A stretch of 64,000 nucleotides of DNA from Aquamicrobium defluvii (GCF_004363725.1 NZ_SNZF01000013.1:61148-125147); one strand, 5' to 3'. Counted from the stretch's first letter, positions 49,110 through 56,617 are shown. Notes: generated from the letters alone by a model not told the origin. Numbers and translations: made by a program.

Positions 49110-49559
49110 TCAGTGCTTCGCGGCCACAGCCGCATCTTCCTTGCCCCATGCATCCGCCGCGGCCTTCGCCGCCGGATCGGGACCCTTTTTCTTTTTCGGT
49201 TTGTCCGCAGCTTCGACGGCCGCCGCACCTAGAGGCAGGGTCGAGAAATCGTCACCCAACGCCTTGCGGATATCGACCGCGTAGGTCCGGTCCTCGTCGT
49301 CCTCGATGTCGGCCAGCATGTCCCGGGCCTTGGCCTCGAGCTCACGTGCCTTGGCGATGGCCTTCACGACGCTCTTCTTGACGCCCTGCGATTTCGCGTC
49401 TTCCAGAAGCTCCCGCTGCTTTTCGCGGATCGCCCGGCATGCCGCCATGAACTTGCCGCGTTCGCTGGCAACCTCGGCTTCCAGTTCCTCGAATTTATCG
49501 ACGAAGGATGCTGCCTCATCGGCGGATGCGCGGTTCTTGCCCTCAAGGATACGAGCCAT
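49110..49559 (-). CDS. Coiled-coil DNA-associated protein, possibly GapR/DUF2312-like
   Basis: From the ATG at 49559 (MARILEGKNRASADEAASFV, sharing its A with the upstream stop) a 149-residue protein is read. Residues ~15-80 (SFVDKFEELEAEVASERGKF, then REKQRELLEDAKSQGVKKSV and VKAIAKARELEAKA) follow the GapR pattern of paired helices with an AKxxGxxxKxxxK turn. The C-terminus is Lys-rich (KPKKKKG) and Ala-rich, like DNA-binding tails. GapR is an alphaproteobacterial nucleoid protein that binds overtwisted DNA at replication forks. The match is by eye and moderate. The 150 bp downstream hold no gene. Confidence 0.5.
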   Translation of the reverse strand: MARILEGKNRASADEAASFVDKFEELEAEVASERGKFMAACRAIREKQRELLEDAKSQGVKKSVVKAIAKARELEAKARDMLADIEDDEDRTYAVDIRKALGDDFSTLPLGAAAVEAADKPKKKKGPDPAAKAAADAWGKEDAAVAAKH

Positions 49560-50161
49560 CACACTGCCCTTTCCTCGGTATGAACCGGCGCAAATCCACG
49601 CCTTTGTTTTGTTTGGGAGGTCAAACGAACGGGTTCGGAAACGGCTCTTTGGAGCGTCCATCCAAGCCCGCACACACGGTCTCTGATAAGGATGTAGTCG
49701 AGACCCTTCCGAGAGCAGTATTCTGCGAGCGGGACTTTCTCGCCGTCGCAATCAACCATCCTGTTTGATGATCTGTTTCGTGATTGCTCTACCGGCGCAG
49801 CCCATCGACAGTTGCCGGGCTCGTAGTTCCCCCGCCCATTCGGCCAGCGGTCAAGCGTGGTGCCCTCCGGTCGAGGCCCCATGTCCTCAAAGAAGGCTTC
49901 AAAGCTATGGAGCCAACGGTCACAAACCTTGATACCCTTCTCGACGTACTGCATTTTTCCAAGGCGACCGCGGCAGCGGCGGCGCATCTCGACCCAAGAT
50001 CGATATTCTGGGGTATCCAGTCGGCCATGCCGAGCCTTGCTATTACCGAGCGGGCCGCCCGGTTCACCATGGCGACGGAGGCGAGCGTAATGGCCTGTGC
50101 AAAATCCTCGCGTAAGTGCCGGACGGTCACAGCCTTCGACGGAGCAGATCGCGCGCACCAT
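49559..50161 (-). CDS. HNH-type homing endonuclease-like protein with zinc-binding N-terminus
   Basis: From the ATG at 50161 (overlapping the GcrA-like stop) a 200-residue protein is read. Its N-terminus CSVEGCDRPALTRGFCTGHYARLRRHG is a small Cys/His cluster (in parts: CSVEGC, GFCTGHY). The core SWVEMRRRC, KGIKVCDRW, SFEAFFEDMGPRPEGTTLDR and GNYEPGNCRW matches the protein at 42795-43292. It lies inside the regulator operon, between GcrA-like and GapR-like genes, and looks like a mobile insertion. Confidence 0.8.
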   Translation of the reverse strand: MVRAICSVEGCDRPALTRGFCTGHYARLRRHGEPGGPLGNSKARHGRLDTPEYRSWVEMRRRCRGRLGKMQYVEKGIKVCDRWLHSFEAFFEDMGPRPEGTTLDRWPNGRGNYEPGNCRWAAPVEQSRNRSSNRMVDCDGEKVPLAEYCSRKGLDYILIRDRVCGLGWTLQRAVSEPVRLTSQTKQRRGFAPVHTEERAV

Positions 50162-50691
50162 CAATTACCCCGCGCCAATCTGGAGTGAACGTCACAATAC
50201 GGACGACCGATCTCGCGATCAGCCCCGCACCAGAGAAGACCGGGACCATCAAGCCCATCGACAGGGAATTTGCAGCCAGATGATCCGTACGGAACAGGCT
50301 CAATGCCGGGGATAGGGTCGAACGCTGCCGCTCGGCTGATCCTCAGAACGGGATCGGCTTTCCGGCTCTCGGCCTTGTTGACGATGTTGGCGACATGGAG
50401 ATGCTGCGAGGCATCGACCTTCCGCGCCTTGGCTCGGACCTTTCCGACGACACCGCCCCACGATCCTGTCGTCTCGCGGCTTTTCGTTGGCTTCGGCTCG
50501 GGCTTGGCAACCTTCTGCCTGCTCGTGAACTTCAGGCCCATTCGATGCGCTCGACCAGCTATCGAGTTACGGAAGCATCCCGTAAACTTCTTCGCGATCT
50601 CGGTTGCGCTGAAACCTTCCTCGACATACCGCCGCAGTAGTTCATCCCGAGCGCCCGGCTCCATCGTCTTCCAGTTTGGGAGGTCGCTCAT
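50161..50691 (-). CDS. GcrA-like cell-cycle regulator
   Basis: The 176-residue protein carries the GcrA layout. The N-terminal helix-turn-helix (residues ~15-55) is LLRRYVEEGFSATEIAKKF with RNSIAGRAHRMGLKF, close to host GcrA SASQIA...NAVIGKVHRLGL. The C-terminal sigma-binding-type segment is GCKFPVDG...LWCGADREIGRPYCDVHSRLA. Host GcrA binds RNA polymerase sigma70 and acts at promoters with CcrM-methylated GANTC. The gene is coupled to its neighbours by ATGA overlaps. Confidence 0.87.
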   Translation of the reverse strand: MSDLPNWKTMEPGARDELLRRYVEEGFSATEIAKKFTGCFRNSIAGRAHRMGLKFTSRQKVAKPEPKPTKSRETTGSWGGVVGKVRAKARKVDASQHLHVANIVNKAESRKADPVLRISRAAAFDPIPGIEPVPYGSSGCKFPVDGLDGPGLLWCGADREIGRPYCDVHSRLARGN

Positions 50692-51050
50692 TGGGCGCCT
50701 CCGCGTGGCGCAGTCGCCTTCGCATTCTCCAGTCGAGCAACCAAAGCTCGAATCTGATCTTCAAGATCGTCCAGATGGACATGGGGATTCACCGCCTTCT
50801 CGATTTCTGCATCATGCAACAGGCGCGCAGCGCTACGCTCGCACTGATCGATGAACGCCTCCCTTATGCGGCTGAATATTCCAGCGTCGACCGTCTTGGC
50901 ACGGCCGCTGCGGATACGATCAAGCGTCCAGAACGGGACGCGATAACGGGATGCAACACGCTTCAGAGCGTCCTTCTGATCGCCCCAACCTCGTGTTTCC
51001 ATCTCGACAAGACGCCGGACATAGCCCACCGCCATCTCAGCGCTACTCAT
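50688..51050 (-). CDS. Phage DNA-binding regulator-like protein
   Basis: From the ATG at 51050 a 120-residue protein is read with a helix-turn-helix-like part GDQKDALKRVASRYRVPFWTL followed by RIRSGRAKTVDAG, and a C-terminal coiled coil (LDDLEDQIRALVARLENAKA). Similar proteins are widespread in Rhizobiales prophages, known to me only as hypotheticals. It is the gene upstream of gcrA-like and overlaps its start. Confidence 0.65.
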   Translation of the reverse strand: MSSAEMAVGYVRRLVEMETRGWGDQKDALKRVASRYRVPFWTLDRIRSGRAKTVDAGIFSRIREAFIDQCERSAARLLHDAEIEKAVNPHVHLDDLEDQIRALVARLENAKATAPRGGAQ

Positions 51051-51321
51051 GATTTTGCGCTCCAGATGCTGAAATTCTCTGCACATGGCACTCGAAACTC
51101 TCCGCTATCCCTGATCTCAGCGACGAGATCGAAAGGAAGAAGCGATGAGACGGAGGAAGAAAGGTGAGCCACGGACGCGAGACCGGATACGCGGCCCACC
51201 ATCGCGCTTGGGAGGGTGCGCGAATTCATTGCTGACCGTCCTTTGCCGAGGACGGCGCAATTTCCGGAAAACGGGAGTACGCTTCGTCGATCGGTAGAAT
51301 GACGATCACGAAGGGGAGATC

Positions 51322-51603
51322 ATGGACAGTGCCAGCCGGCTCGCCACCATCGAGCACACGCTCGACCTGATTGACGCAATTTTCCGGCAGATGCTTCACG
51401 AGAGCGCTGACGCTGCCGATCTCGCCGCGACGATGGTCCTCGCGGCCAAGAAGGTTCTCACCGAGGCGCGAAATATCGAACCGAGAGACGGTCTTCCCTA
51501 CGACCTCCAAGCTGAAACCGTTCGGGAAGCAGAGAAGCACGTCAGCCAGATCGTTGAACGTGCCTTGGCTGAACTGCGGAAGGTATGCCCGCACGCCTCG
51601 TGA
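51322..51603 (+). CDS. Small helical protein on the plus strand
   Basis: A 93-residue, Ala/Glu/Leu-rich helical protein (MDSASRLATIEHTLDLIDAI...) with GGGGAG three bases before the ATG, a strong ribosome-binding site. Minus-strand open frames at 51226-51660 and 51047-51229 cover the same DNA and chain to neighbours through ATGA overlaps, so the coding strand is not certain. I favour this one because of its protein-like composition. Confidence 0.5.
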   Translation: MDSASRLATIEHTLDLIDAIFRQMLHESADAADLAATMVLAAKKVLTEARNIEPRDGLPYDLQAETVREAEKHVSQIVERALAELRKVCPHAS

Positions 51604-51656
51604 GTTCGTGACGCGCTGGCCATCGAAAGATTGCTGAGCGGGGCGCGAAAGAATGC

Positions 51657-51908
51657 TCATGCCGCGTCTCCCGTCGTCGGGGCGGGCTCAAGGAATTCTG
51701 CGGCCGAAAGAGGAATCCCGTTCTCGCGAGCATACGATAGCAGTGCTGATGCATCGGCGTGCGGGATGACCCCGCCTGTGCCCCCGCGCTCCTTCGGATA
51801 CATCCACCGATAGACGCGCGAGACGTGCTTGCCTGTGACTTCGGCAACTTTGTCGATGCCAATCTTGGCGATGACGGAACGGGCTGGATCGAGGTGCTTG
51901 TCGCTCAT
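51657..51908 (-). CDS. Cro-like regulator
   Basis: From the ATG at 51908 an 83-residue protein is read (MSDKHLDPARSVIAKIG, then DKVAEVTGKHVSRVYRWMYP), a short helix-turn-helix of the Cro kind. An ATG at 51917 lies within the probable -10 box, which argues for 51908 and a nearly leaderless mRNA. It is divergent from the repressor, and its promoter spacer holds an operator copy. It likely opens the leftward operon. Confidence 0.75.
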   Translation of the reverse strand: MSDKHLDPARSVIAKIGIDKVAEVTGKHVSRVYRWMYPKERGGTGGVIPHADASALLSYARENGIPLSAAEFLEPAPTTGDAA

Positions 51909-51915
51909 AATCACC

Positions 51916-51945
51916 ATATTTGCGATTATCGCGATTTCAAGTCAA
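51916..51945 (-). promoter_or_regulatory. Leftward promoter of the cro-like gene
   Basis: On the minus strand TTGACT (51945-51940) and AAATAT (51921-51916) are 18 bp apart. Operator copy 1 fills the spacer, so repressor binding would block polymerase. Confidence 0.6.
51922..51932. promoter_or_regulatory. Operator copy 1 (GCGATTATCGC)
   Basis: A perfect 11-bp dyad GCGAT-T-ATCGC, flanked by TTT on the left. It lies in the spacer of the leftward promoter. Confidence 0.7.
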
Positions 51946-51954
51946 GCCATTTTC

Positions 51955-51965
51955 GCGATCTTCGC
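51955..51965. promoter_or_regulatory. Operator copy 2 (GCGATCTTCGC)
   Basis: A second copy of the GCGA-n3-TCGC dyad, 33 bp from copy 1 (centre to centre), between the divergent cro-like and repressor promoters. Confidence 0.7.
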
Positions 51966-51978
51966 GATAGGATTTTTT

Positions 51979-51989
51979 GCGAGTTTCGC
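51979..51989. promoter_or_regulatory. Operator copy 3 (GCGAGTTTCGC)
   Basis: The third copy lies directly upstream of the likely -10 (ATTATA, 51991-51996) of the repressor promoter, ten bases before the repressor ATG. It suits autoregulation. Confidence 0.68.
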
Positions 51990-52001
51990 GATTATACCGA
52001 C

Positions 52002-52721
52002 ATGAGCGATCCGCAAGAGCAGCTAAAGCGCTGGTTTCACGACAAAACAGCCCCTCACGGGGTGAAGACAAAGCTGTCGGAAGCGACGGGATTCACCCCG
52101 ACGCAGATCAGCCGCATGCGCAACGTCGAAACGGACGATCCGAAGAAGAGACAGGAAATTCCGATCGACATGATCGCGAAGGCGGCGAGGTTCTTCAATG
52201 AACTGCCGCCCGGTTTTGAGGGGATGGTCCAATGGCTCGATAGCCCGCGTCGAGATCTCGCAAACGGCGCTGAAATTCCTGTCATGGGATACCTCGGCGC
52301 AGGCGCGGAGGTCGAACCGGACTACGAGCAGGTTCCGCCGGAGGGTCTGGACCAGGTTCATATTCCATTCCCTGTTCCCGATGACATGATCGCCTTCACT
52401 GTCAGCGGGATTTCCATGATGCCGGTATTCAAGCCGGGAACGGTGATCGTCGTCTATCGCGAGCAGAAGAAACCTATCGAGGCGTTCTATGGCATGGAGG
52501 CAGCCGTTCGAACCTCCGACGGCCGACGCTTCATCAAGACGATAGCGCGCGGTTCACGACCGAATACGGTCACGCTGACATCGTGGAATGATCCGACGCC
52601 CATTGAAGATCAACGGCTCGAATGGATTGGTGAGATATTCGCTGTCCTCCCTCCCGCGGCGGTGAAAAAAATCGTTCGTCAGGGAGGCATCCAGGGCCAA
52701 TTGGGCTTGAAGACGGCATAA
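52002..52721 (+). CDS. CI-like repressor with S24 (LexA-type) peptidase domain
   Basis: From the ATG at 52002 a 239-residue protein is read. The N-terminal ~70 residues form a helix-turn-helix (TKLSEATGFTPTQISRMRN). The C-terminal S24 domain has the nucleophile Ser in SGISMMPVFKPG and the catalytic Lys in RRFIKTIARG, so the repressor may cleave itself when RecA is active, giving SOS-type induction. It faces the cro-like gene across the operator region and is followed by a GC-rich hairpin. Confidence 0.92.
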   Translation: MSDPQEQLKRWFHDKTAPHGVKTKLSEATGFTPTQISRMRNVETDDPKKRQEIPIDMIAKAARFFNELPPGFEGMVQWLDSPRRDLANGAEIPVMGYLGAGAEVEPDYEQVPPEGLDQVHIPFPVPDDMIAFTVSGISMMPVFKPGTVIVVYREQKKPIEAFYGMEAAVRTSDGRRFIKTIARGSRPNTVTLTSWNDPTPIEDQRLEWIGEIFAVLPPAAVKKIVRQGGIQGQLGLKTA

Positions 52722-52751
52722 GTTTTTATCACCAAGGGCATTGACGGCAGA

Positions 52752-52774
52752 GCGCGCGGGCTTTACCCGCGCGC
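52752..52774 (+). terminator. GC-rich hairpin after the repressor gene
   Basis: GCGCGCGGG (52752-52760) pairs with CCCGCGCGC (52766-52774) across CTTTA. No U-tract follows, so its role as terminator is only probable. Confidence 0.5.
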
Positions 52775-52835
52775 GCTCTCACGCACCCACCCTCGCGCGG
52801 ATTAGATAACCTTCAAACATAGAGCTCTACGTTAG

Positions 52836-52957
52836 ACGTTGTAAGTGAATCGGTTGATGTAGAACTCAACCTTCAACGTTTATGTCGCGCGGCATGTTCG
52901 CCGTAGCTTGGCGCTACGGCTCATGCCGTCTTCAACGTCTCACGTAAAATTCAACGT
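52836..52957. repeat. TTCAACGT repeats and nested hairpin in the repressor-early gap
   Basis: The 369-bp gap 52722-53090 has no gene. It holds TTCAACGT at 52872, 52931 and 52950, an inverted ACGTTGTAA at 52836, and a two-level hairpin: GGCATG/CATGCC outside CCGTAGC (52901-52907)/GCTACGG (52913-52919). Such layouts occur at phage replication origins and regulatory regions. Confidence 0.55.
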
Positions 52958-53020
52958 CTCAGAATCAGCGTTTCTGCGCGCGCGAAGCGTCGCGGGCCAG
53001 ATCGTTGTAAAATTAAATTT

Positions 53021-53031
53021 GCGGTTTTCGC
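53021..53031. promoter_or_regulatory. Operator copy 4 (GCGGTTTTCGC)
   Basis: A fourth copy of the dyad with the same flanks (TTT left, GATT right), just upstream of the early promoter -35 box. Confidence 0.65.
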
Positions 53032-53041
53032 GATTTTAGGA

Positions 53042-53070
53042 TTGACGATTTTGCGTTAATCGCGATTATT
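53042..53070 (+). promoter_or_regulatory. Rightward early promoter with operator copy 5 in its spacer
   Basis: TTGACG (53042-53047) and ATTATT (53065-53070) are exactly 17 bp apart. GCGTTAATCGC (53053-53063), the fifth operator copy, lies between them. The first early gene starts at 53091. Confidence 0.72.
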
Positions 53071-53090
53071 GAGGGCAAAGGAGACATCCG

Positions 53091-53441
53091 ATGCCCCACG
53101 AAGTTACCCGCGACGGCCTCATATCGGCCCTTACGCAGAAGCCAACCCTTCGCCCCCTTACCGAACCCCTGTTGCTCCGCGATGTTCTCGCGATGAAGCG
53201 CCAGCGCGGCGACAACGACATCGCCGGCTTCAAGGAAGTCTGCCGCGAGTTCGCCTACGGCCTCAACGGCACGATCTCGGGCGCCATCTGGGCGATGAAC
53301 CAGTGGATCAAGGCGGCGGACGCAGGCCGGCAGCCGTGGGTTGGCAAGGTCACGCAGGATCGCCGCCGCGCTTTCGTCGCTGACTGTGAGGCGGTTCTCG
53401 CCGGCACGTTCGGCGTCGAGTTCACGGTGGAGGCTGCGTGA
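53091..53441 (+). CDS. First early-operon gene, unknown function
   Basis: A 116-residue protein (MPHEVTRDGLISALTQKPTL...) with AAAGGAGAC before the ATG. The middle GFKEVCREFAYGLNGTISGAIWAMNQWI looks like a small helical domain. As the first gene under the repressed rightward promoter it is a candidate for an early host-takeover or anti-host function, but I do not recognise it. Confidence 0.7.
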   Translation: MPHEVTRDGLISALTQKPTLRPLTEPLLLRDVLAMKRQRGDNDIAGFKEVCREFAYGLNGTISGAIWAMNQWIKAADAGRQPWVGKVTQDRRRAFVADCEAVLAGTFGVEFTVEAA

Positions 53442-53620
53442 TGGCGTCTCTGGACCGCATTGAGCAGCTTTCCTGCGACCGCACCATACTTCTCCTGCGC
53501 CTCAAAGACTTGACGCGTATTTGCGATGCGGTCCGCCTTTCGGCAGGCCTCGGCAAGCATCAGGTCGAGCGTTTGGAAGCCGCGAAGAAGCTGATCTCCG
53601 ATCTTGAGGGGTCCGACTGA
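53441..53620 (+). CDS. Small helical early protein
   Basis: A 59-residue coiled-coil-like protein (MASLDRIEQLSCDRTILLLRL...) whose ATG at 53441 overlaps the previous stop (TGATG). Function unknown. Confidence 0.6.
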   Translation: MASLDRIEQLSCDRTILLLRLKDLTRICDAVRLSAGLGKHQVERLEAAKKLISDLEGSD

Positions 53621-53730
53621 TGCCCCGTTTCCTCGCCTTCCGTGCTCGCTGGGCCGGCACTGTACAGGACGTCTGCGCCGGTTGCGTCCTCGCCTTTCTG
53701 ATCGCCGTTGCCGTTTTGGTGCTGCCATGA
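53620..53730 (+). CDS. 36-residue single-helix membrane peptide
   Basis: This ORF begins at an ATG sharing its A with the previous stop and ends in ATGA with the next start, so it is fully coupled. It has a basic N-terminus (MPRFLAFRARWAG) and one membrane helix (VLAFLIAVAVLVLP). It is a likely real gene, easily missed by size cut-offs. Function unknown. Confidence 0.6.
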   Translation: MPRFLAFRARWAGTVQDVCAGCVLAFLIAVAVLVLP

Positions 53731-54674
53731 GCGTGCAGGTCATCCTCCCCGCAGACCGCGCCGCGTGGCTCGACGCTCGCAAGCAGGACGTGACCGCCTC
53801 GGTGGCCGGCGCGCTGCTCGGGATTCACCCGTATCAGACGCCCTACGGGCTGTGGGCCGAGAAATCCGGGCGGGTTGCCAGCGATGACACCGACAATCCT
53901 GTCCTGCGTCGCGGCCGTCTCCTTGAGCCGGTCGTGATCGAGATGCTGCGCGAGGATCGGCCGGACTGGACGGTCGAATACCGCCGCGACAACGCTTACT
54001 ACCGGCACGTCGAGCATCGGATCGGCGCGACGCCTGATGCTTTCGCCACCCGGCCGGACATCTACGGCCGCGGCATCGTACAGGTCAAAACTGTTGCCGA
54101 CGACAAGTTCCGACGGGAGTGGATCGACGCCGATACCGGCGAGGTCGTGTTGCCGCTGTGGATTGCCGTGCAGGCGATTGTCGAGGCGACCCTCACTGAA
54201 TCGACCTGGGCCTGTGTCGCCGTCATGGTGATCGGCCGGGGCATCGACCTGCAGATTGTCGATGTCCCGCTCAACACCCGGGTTATGAACCGCCTTCGCC
54301 GCGAGGTCCGCGAGTTCTGGCGCATGGTCGAGGAATGCCGGGAGCCGTCCATCGACTGGAACCGAGACGGCGCGTCAATCGTCGATGTCTATCGCGACAG
54401 CATGCCCGATCGGAAGGACCTTACGCAGGTTATCGGTCTCGACGGCACGGTCTGCGCCTTTTGGGATGCGCGACAGGACTATAGCCACGCCAGCAAGATC
54501 ATGGAGGCCACCCGGCCACGGATCCTGCACGCCCTCGGCGCTGCCGAAGCTGGCTTCACCAAGAATTGGAACATCACGGCGCGCACGTCAGTGCGGACTG
54601 GCCCGAACGGCCAGCCTGTGAAGTCGCGCTCGCTCCGCATCTCACCGAAGGAGAACCCCGATGCGCGTTTCTGA
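53727..54674 (+). CDS. YqaJ-type phage exonuclease (lambda Exo-like)
   Basis: The 315-residue protein has the PD-(D/E)xK nuclease core of the YqaJ family: an early WLDARKQDVTASVAGALLG, then RIGATPDAFATR and GIVQVKTVADD with the metal-binding Asp, Gln/Lys residues. It makes 3' single strands for annealing by RecT, encoded two genes downstream. Its start overlaps the previous stop. Confidence 0.9.
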   Translation: MSVQVILPADRAAWLDARKQDVTASVAGALLGIHPYQTPYGLWAEKSGRVASDDTDNPVLRRGRLLEPVVIEMLREDRPDWTVEYRRDNAYYRHVEHRIGATPDAFATRPDIYGRGIVQVKTVADDKFRREWIDADTGEVVLPLWIAVQAIVEATLTESTWACVAVMVIGRGIDLQIVDVPLNTRVMNRLRREVREFWRMVEECREPSIDWNRDGASIVDVYRDSMPDRKDLTQVIGLDGTVCAFWDARQDYSHASKIMEATRPRILHALGAAEAGFTKNWNITARTSVRTGPNGQPVKSRSLRISPKENPDARF

Positions 54675-55470
54675 TGCACCCTCCCTGCTTGGCCCCGACG
54701 ATCCCGGTATCGGCCATAACAAGGCCCCGGTGTCCGAAATCTTCATGGAGGTCCACAAGGACCTCATCACCGAGGTCGAGGCTCTGGCAGCCCGCGCTAA
54801 TGCGGCAAAGGACAGCCTAAGCGACGGCAAGGTTGCCAACGACAACGAGCGCGATACCTGGGTTTCCATCGGCCTTGCCTCGAAGAAGATCGCCAAGCAG
54901 GTTTGCGACCGCCGCGATGGCGTTACCGGCCCCATCCGCGACGAATTGAACGACTGGAACCGGCTGTTCGGCGTCAACGCCAATCCGCACCCCGAGAGCC
55001 TTCATGCCCGATGCCTGCGGATCAAGAATGCGGCCGAAAGCCTGGCCGGCGCGTATGCCGACGAACAGCGCCGCAAGGCGGCGGCAGAAGCAGCGGCCAA
55101 GGCCGAGGCTGCCCGTCAGGAGGCCCAGCGAAAGCTTGAGGAAGCCGCCGCCAGCGAGAGCGAGATCGTTGCCGACTTGGCCTTGCAGGAGGCTGAAAAG
55201 GCCGAGCATCGCGCCAAGCACCTCGAAGCGCAAGCCCTCGGCGCCGGCGCTGGCCCGGTGCGCACCGAAGCCGGCACGATCAGCGAGCGCAAGTCTTGGG
55301 ACTTCCGCATCGTCGATGTCAGCAAGGTCGATCTGAACGGCCCGCTGCGCGCGCATATCGGCATCGACGTGATCGAGAAAGCCATCCGGGCGCACGTCCG
55401 CGCCAACCGCGACACCGTTCCGCTGACCGGCGTCGAAATTTTCCAAGGCACCAAAGCCCAGCTCCGCTGA
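54661..55470 (+). CDS. Coiled-coil protein of the recombination operon
   Basis: A 269-residue protein with a long Ala/Glu/Lys coiled coil (residues ~130-200), then a small folded C-terminal part (WDFRIVDVSKVDLNGPLRAH, VPLTGVEIFQGTKAQLR). Such proteins often lie between exonuclease and RecT genes of Rhizobiales phages. The role is unknown; it may assist strand annealing. The ATG overlaps the end of the exonuclease gene by 14 bp. Confidence 0.72.
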   Translation: MRVSDAPSLLGPDDPGIGHNKAPVSEIFMEVHKDLITEVEALAARANAAKDSLSDGKVANDNERDTWVSIGLASKKIAKQVCDRRDGVTGPIRDELNDWNRLFGVNANPHPESLHARCLRIKNAAESLAGAYADEQRRKAAAEAAAKAEAARQEAQRKLEEAAASESEIVADLALQEAEKAEHRAKHLEAQALGAGAGPVRTEAGTISERKSWDFRIVDVSKVDLNGPLRAHIGIDVIEKAIRAHVRANRDTVPLTGVEIFQGTKAQLR

Positions 55471-55498
55471 TCACCAGCGGCAACAGGAGACATTTGCG

Positions 55499-56614
55499 AT
55501 GAACGCAGTGACGAAATCCGACGGCCCGCGCGAGATCGAGGTCGTTCGCGACCAGTTTGAGCGCATGGGCGACCAGTTCAAGGCCGTCCTTCCAGCCCAT
55601 ATCCCGGTCGAGCGGTTCGCCCGCGTCGTCATGACGGCGATCCAGAACAACCCGCAGCTTCTGCAGGCTCCGCGCAAAGAACTGTTCAACGCCTCAATGA
55701 AAGCGGCGCAGGATGGCTTGCTGCCCGACGGCCGTGAGGGAGCGCTTGTCCTTCGCAAATCGAAGAACGGCTTTTCGATCACTTGGCAGCCAATGATCGC
55801 AGGCGTGAGGAAGAAGGCGCGTAACAGCGGAGAGATTTCGACGTGGGACGCCCATGTCGTTTTCGAAAACGACTTCTTCCAGTTCCAGTTGGGCGACGCG
55901 CCTCAGATCAACCATACCTATGACCTGAAAGCCCCGCGTGGCGAGCCGGTCGGCGCTTATTCCGTCTGCGTGCTCAAAGACGGGACCAAATCCTACGAGG
56001 TCATGTCCGCCGACGAGATCAACGCGATTCGTGATCGTTCGGATGGCTGGAAGGCTTTCAAGGCCGGTTACATCAAGTCGACACCGTGGTCGACGGATTG
56101 GGGCGAGATGGCGCGTAAGACCGTCGCCAAGCGCCATTCGAAGGTACTCCCCATGTCCACGGATCTCGATGACCTGATCCGCCGCGACGACGAGCTCTAC
56201 GACATGAAGGGCGCGAAGGAAGAGGCGCAGGAGCGCCGCCCGCGCTCGCTTGCTGACCGTCTGGACCAGATCGCAGACGACGATCCAATCGATGCTGACC
56301 CAGATACCGGAGAGGTCATCGACCGCGACCAGAACTCGGAGCCGAATTCCCCCTCCGGCTCCGAAGGCGGCAAAGCCTCCCCTCAAGGCAAGGCCGCCAG
56401 CAAGCCGTCATCCGATCCTGCCCCCCGGTCGGATGACGGCGACCCTATCGCAAACGCTCGCCGGCGTGGTGCCGAGGCCCGCGACAAAGGCATGAGCCGC
56501 AAGGCTGTGCCGGCCGAGTTCCGTAAGGACGAGCGCCTTATGGCGGCGTTCCTCGATGGTTTCGACACTGGCGTTGCGGAAGACCGCGAGCCAGGCGCCG
56601 ATGAGGAGGAATAG
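55499..56614 (+). CDS. recT: RecT-family single-strand annealing protein
   Basis: The 371-residue protein shows the RecT core (residues ~15-230): PVERFARVVMTAIQNNPQLL, KAAQDGLLPDGREGALVL, ITWQPMIAGVRKKARNSG and STPWSTDWGEMARKTVAKRH. The C-terminal ~120 residues are disordered, acidic and Ser/Pro-rich, then a short folded end (ARRRGAEARDKGMSRKAVP). AACAGGAGAC precedes the ATG. With YqaJ it forms a complete recombination pair. Confidence 0.92.
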   Translation: MNAVTKSDGPREIEVVRDQFERMGDQFKAVLPAHIPVERFARVVMTAIQNNPQLLQAPRKELFNASMKAAQDGLLPDGREGALVLRKSKNGFSITWQPMIAGVRKKARNSGEISTWDAHVVFENDFFQFQLGDAPQINHTYDLKAPRGEPVGAYSVCVLKDGTKSYEVMSADEINAIRDRSDGWKAFKAGYIKSTPWSTDWGEMARKTVAKRHSKVLPMSTDLDDLIRRDDELYDMKGAKEEAQERRPRSLADRLDQIADDDPIDADPDTGEVIDRDQNSEPNSPSGSEGGKASPQGKAASKPSSDPAPRSDDGDPIANARRRGAEARDKGMSRKAVPAEFRKDERLMAAFLDGFDTGVAEDREPGADEEE

Positions 56615-56617
56615 GCC

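Noticed and set aside
51047..51229. Minus-strand frame of 60 codons between the regulator gene at 50688 and the frame above
   Set aside because: Ser/Val-rich with no domain; depends on the same uncertain chain of overlaps.
51226..51660. Minus-strand frame of 144 codons under the plus-strand 93-residue ORF
   Set aside because: Kept only as a doubt: ATGA overlaps speak for it, but its sequence is irregular and its third codon positions fall on first positions of the plus-strand gene.
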